Assembly (NCBI GenBank): GCA_030043215.1
Contig: JASHYG010000094.1
Coordinates: forward strand, 1 to 13,858
DNA length: 13,858 bases
Direction of reading: 5' to 3'
Source of the DNA: Gammaproteobacteria bacterium
GTDB taxonomy: Bacteria; Pseudomonadota; Gammaproteobacteria; Steroidobacterales; Steroidobacteraceae
Each line of letters begins with the position of its first letter. Position 1 is the stretch's first letter. The position numbers and the translations under genes were made by a program. This document shows positions 13,266-13,858 of this stretch, piece by piece. A model generated the notes under the pieces. The model was given only the letters and a program-made list of their open reading frames with translations, was not told the origin of the DNA and ran no database searches.

Positions 13266-13858
13266 ATGCGCCTGCTGGAGAACAAGACCTGCCTCATCAC
13301 CGGCGGGGCGGGCAGCATCGGGCTTGCGAGCGCCGAGCTGTTCCTCGAGGAAGGCGCGCGCGTCATGCTGGTGGATCTGCACGAGGATGCCCTCGAGCGC
13401 GCGGTCGGCCGCTTGACGGACGCCCGACTACCGCAGGAGCGCATCGCCACCCACGCCGCCGACGTGGGCGTGGCTCGGGATGTCGCCGATTCCATCTCCG
13501 CGACCGTCGCGCACTGGGGGAAGATCGACGTGCTCTTCAGCAACGCCGGCAACGCCGGGGCGATCGGCTCAATCGTCTCCTACCCGGAGGACGTGTTCGA
13601 CGAGGTGTACCGCGTCCACGTGCGAGGCGCGTTCCTGATGTGCAAGTACGGCATTCCGCACATGAACGATGGCGGCAGCATCGTCATCACCTCGAGCGTC
13701 GTCGGGCTCATGGGCAATCCCGGCCCCTATGCCTACATCACCGCCAAGCATGCCCAGGTCGGCTTGATGCGCTCGGTGGCGAAGGAAGTCGCCGGCCGGC
13801 GCATCCGCGTGAACACCATTCACCCCGGGCCGACTCAGAATGAATTCCAGTCCGGCAT
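13266..13858 (+). CDS. Short-chain dehydrogenase/reductase (3' end beyond window)
   Basis: 197 codons are present; the usual length is about 250-280, so roughly the last quarter is missing. Classical SDR motifs are in order: TGGAGSIG (12-19) for cofactor binding, Asp37 in MLVDLH, which favours NAD(H) over NADP(H), the NAG motif (93-95), the catalytic Ser in VITSSVVG (about 143-144), Tyr157 and Lys161 in YAYITAK, and HPGPTQNEF (186-194). It is a soluble NAD-dependent oxidoreductase of an alcohol or ketone; the substrate cannot be assigned. The ATG at 13266 has GGAG (13255-13258) 7 bases upstream. The spacer before it holds a 12-base palindrome GCCGGTACCGGC (13234-13245) that begins at the stop codon of the preceding gene. 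Confidence 0.92.
   Translation, partial: MRLLENKTCLITGGAGSIGLASAELFLEEGARVMLVDLHEDALERAVGRLTDARLPQERIATHAADVGVARDVADSISATVAHWGKIDVLFSNAGNAGAIGSIVSYPEDVFDEVYRVHVRGAFLMCKYGIPHMNDGGSIVITSSVVGLMGNPGPYAYITAKHAQVGLMRSVAKEVAGRRIRVNTIHPGPTQNEFQSG

Overview
The window reads as a stretch of a GC-rich Gram-negative chromosome. A periplasmic DsbA-type oxidoreductase, a TonB-dependent outer-membrane receptor, a YfiR-family periplasmic protein and c-di-GMP signalling modules all point to a proteobacterium. The mix best fits a gammaproteobacterium of the Xanthomonadales/Nevskiales/Steroidobacter type, but that is inference from gene families and no rRNA or marker gene is present. No tRNA, rRNA, CRISPR array or insertion sequence was found.

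Left part (1-3.6 kb). The 5' end of a dsbA-like gene runs off the left edge on the minus strand. Divergent from it is a BlaI/MecI-type repressor gene overlapping a BlaR1/MecR1-type M56 membrane metalloprotease gene by 11 bp. Their promoter carries two GTCTAC-N4-GTAGAC operators, one buried in the -35/-10 region. The protease keeps the HExxH site but has no penicillin-binding sensor domain, so its signal is probably not classical beta-lactam acylation. A secreted YbhB/YbcL (PEBP) protein follows. Facing it on the minus strand is a Phd/YefM-antitoxin plus PIN-toxin pair with an 8-bp gene overlap and a palindrome in what looks like a leaderless promoter.

Middle and right part (3.6-13 kb). This is a dense signalling locus. 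A TonB-dependent receptor (+) lies behind a leader region with a striking long hairpin. Convergent to it is a tight three-gene minus-strand operon: yfiR-like gene, then a hybrid histidine kinase (TM-CHASE8-like-TM-HAMP-GAF-HisKA-HATPase-REC), then a REC-HisKA-HATPase protein. The genes abut or overlap. Divergent from yfiR is a REC-GAF-GGDEF-EAL protein whose GGDEF site is degenerate (AGGTF) while its EAL site is complete, so it is predicted to degrade c-di-GMP. In the known YfiBNR system YfiR inhibits YfiN, a diguanylate cyclase with this kind of periplasmic domain. Here the same type of periplasmic input appears to be wired to a histidine kinase and a phosphorelay of three receiver domains, with a c-di-GMP phosphodiesterase as the likely output and a TonB receptor as a possible outer-membrane partner. 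This is the most interesting feature of the window.

Right edge. A 71-residue CxxC...CxxC (zinc-ribbon-like) protein and the 5' two-thirds or so of a short-chain dehydrogenase/reductase follow on the plus strand and run off the window.
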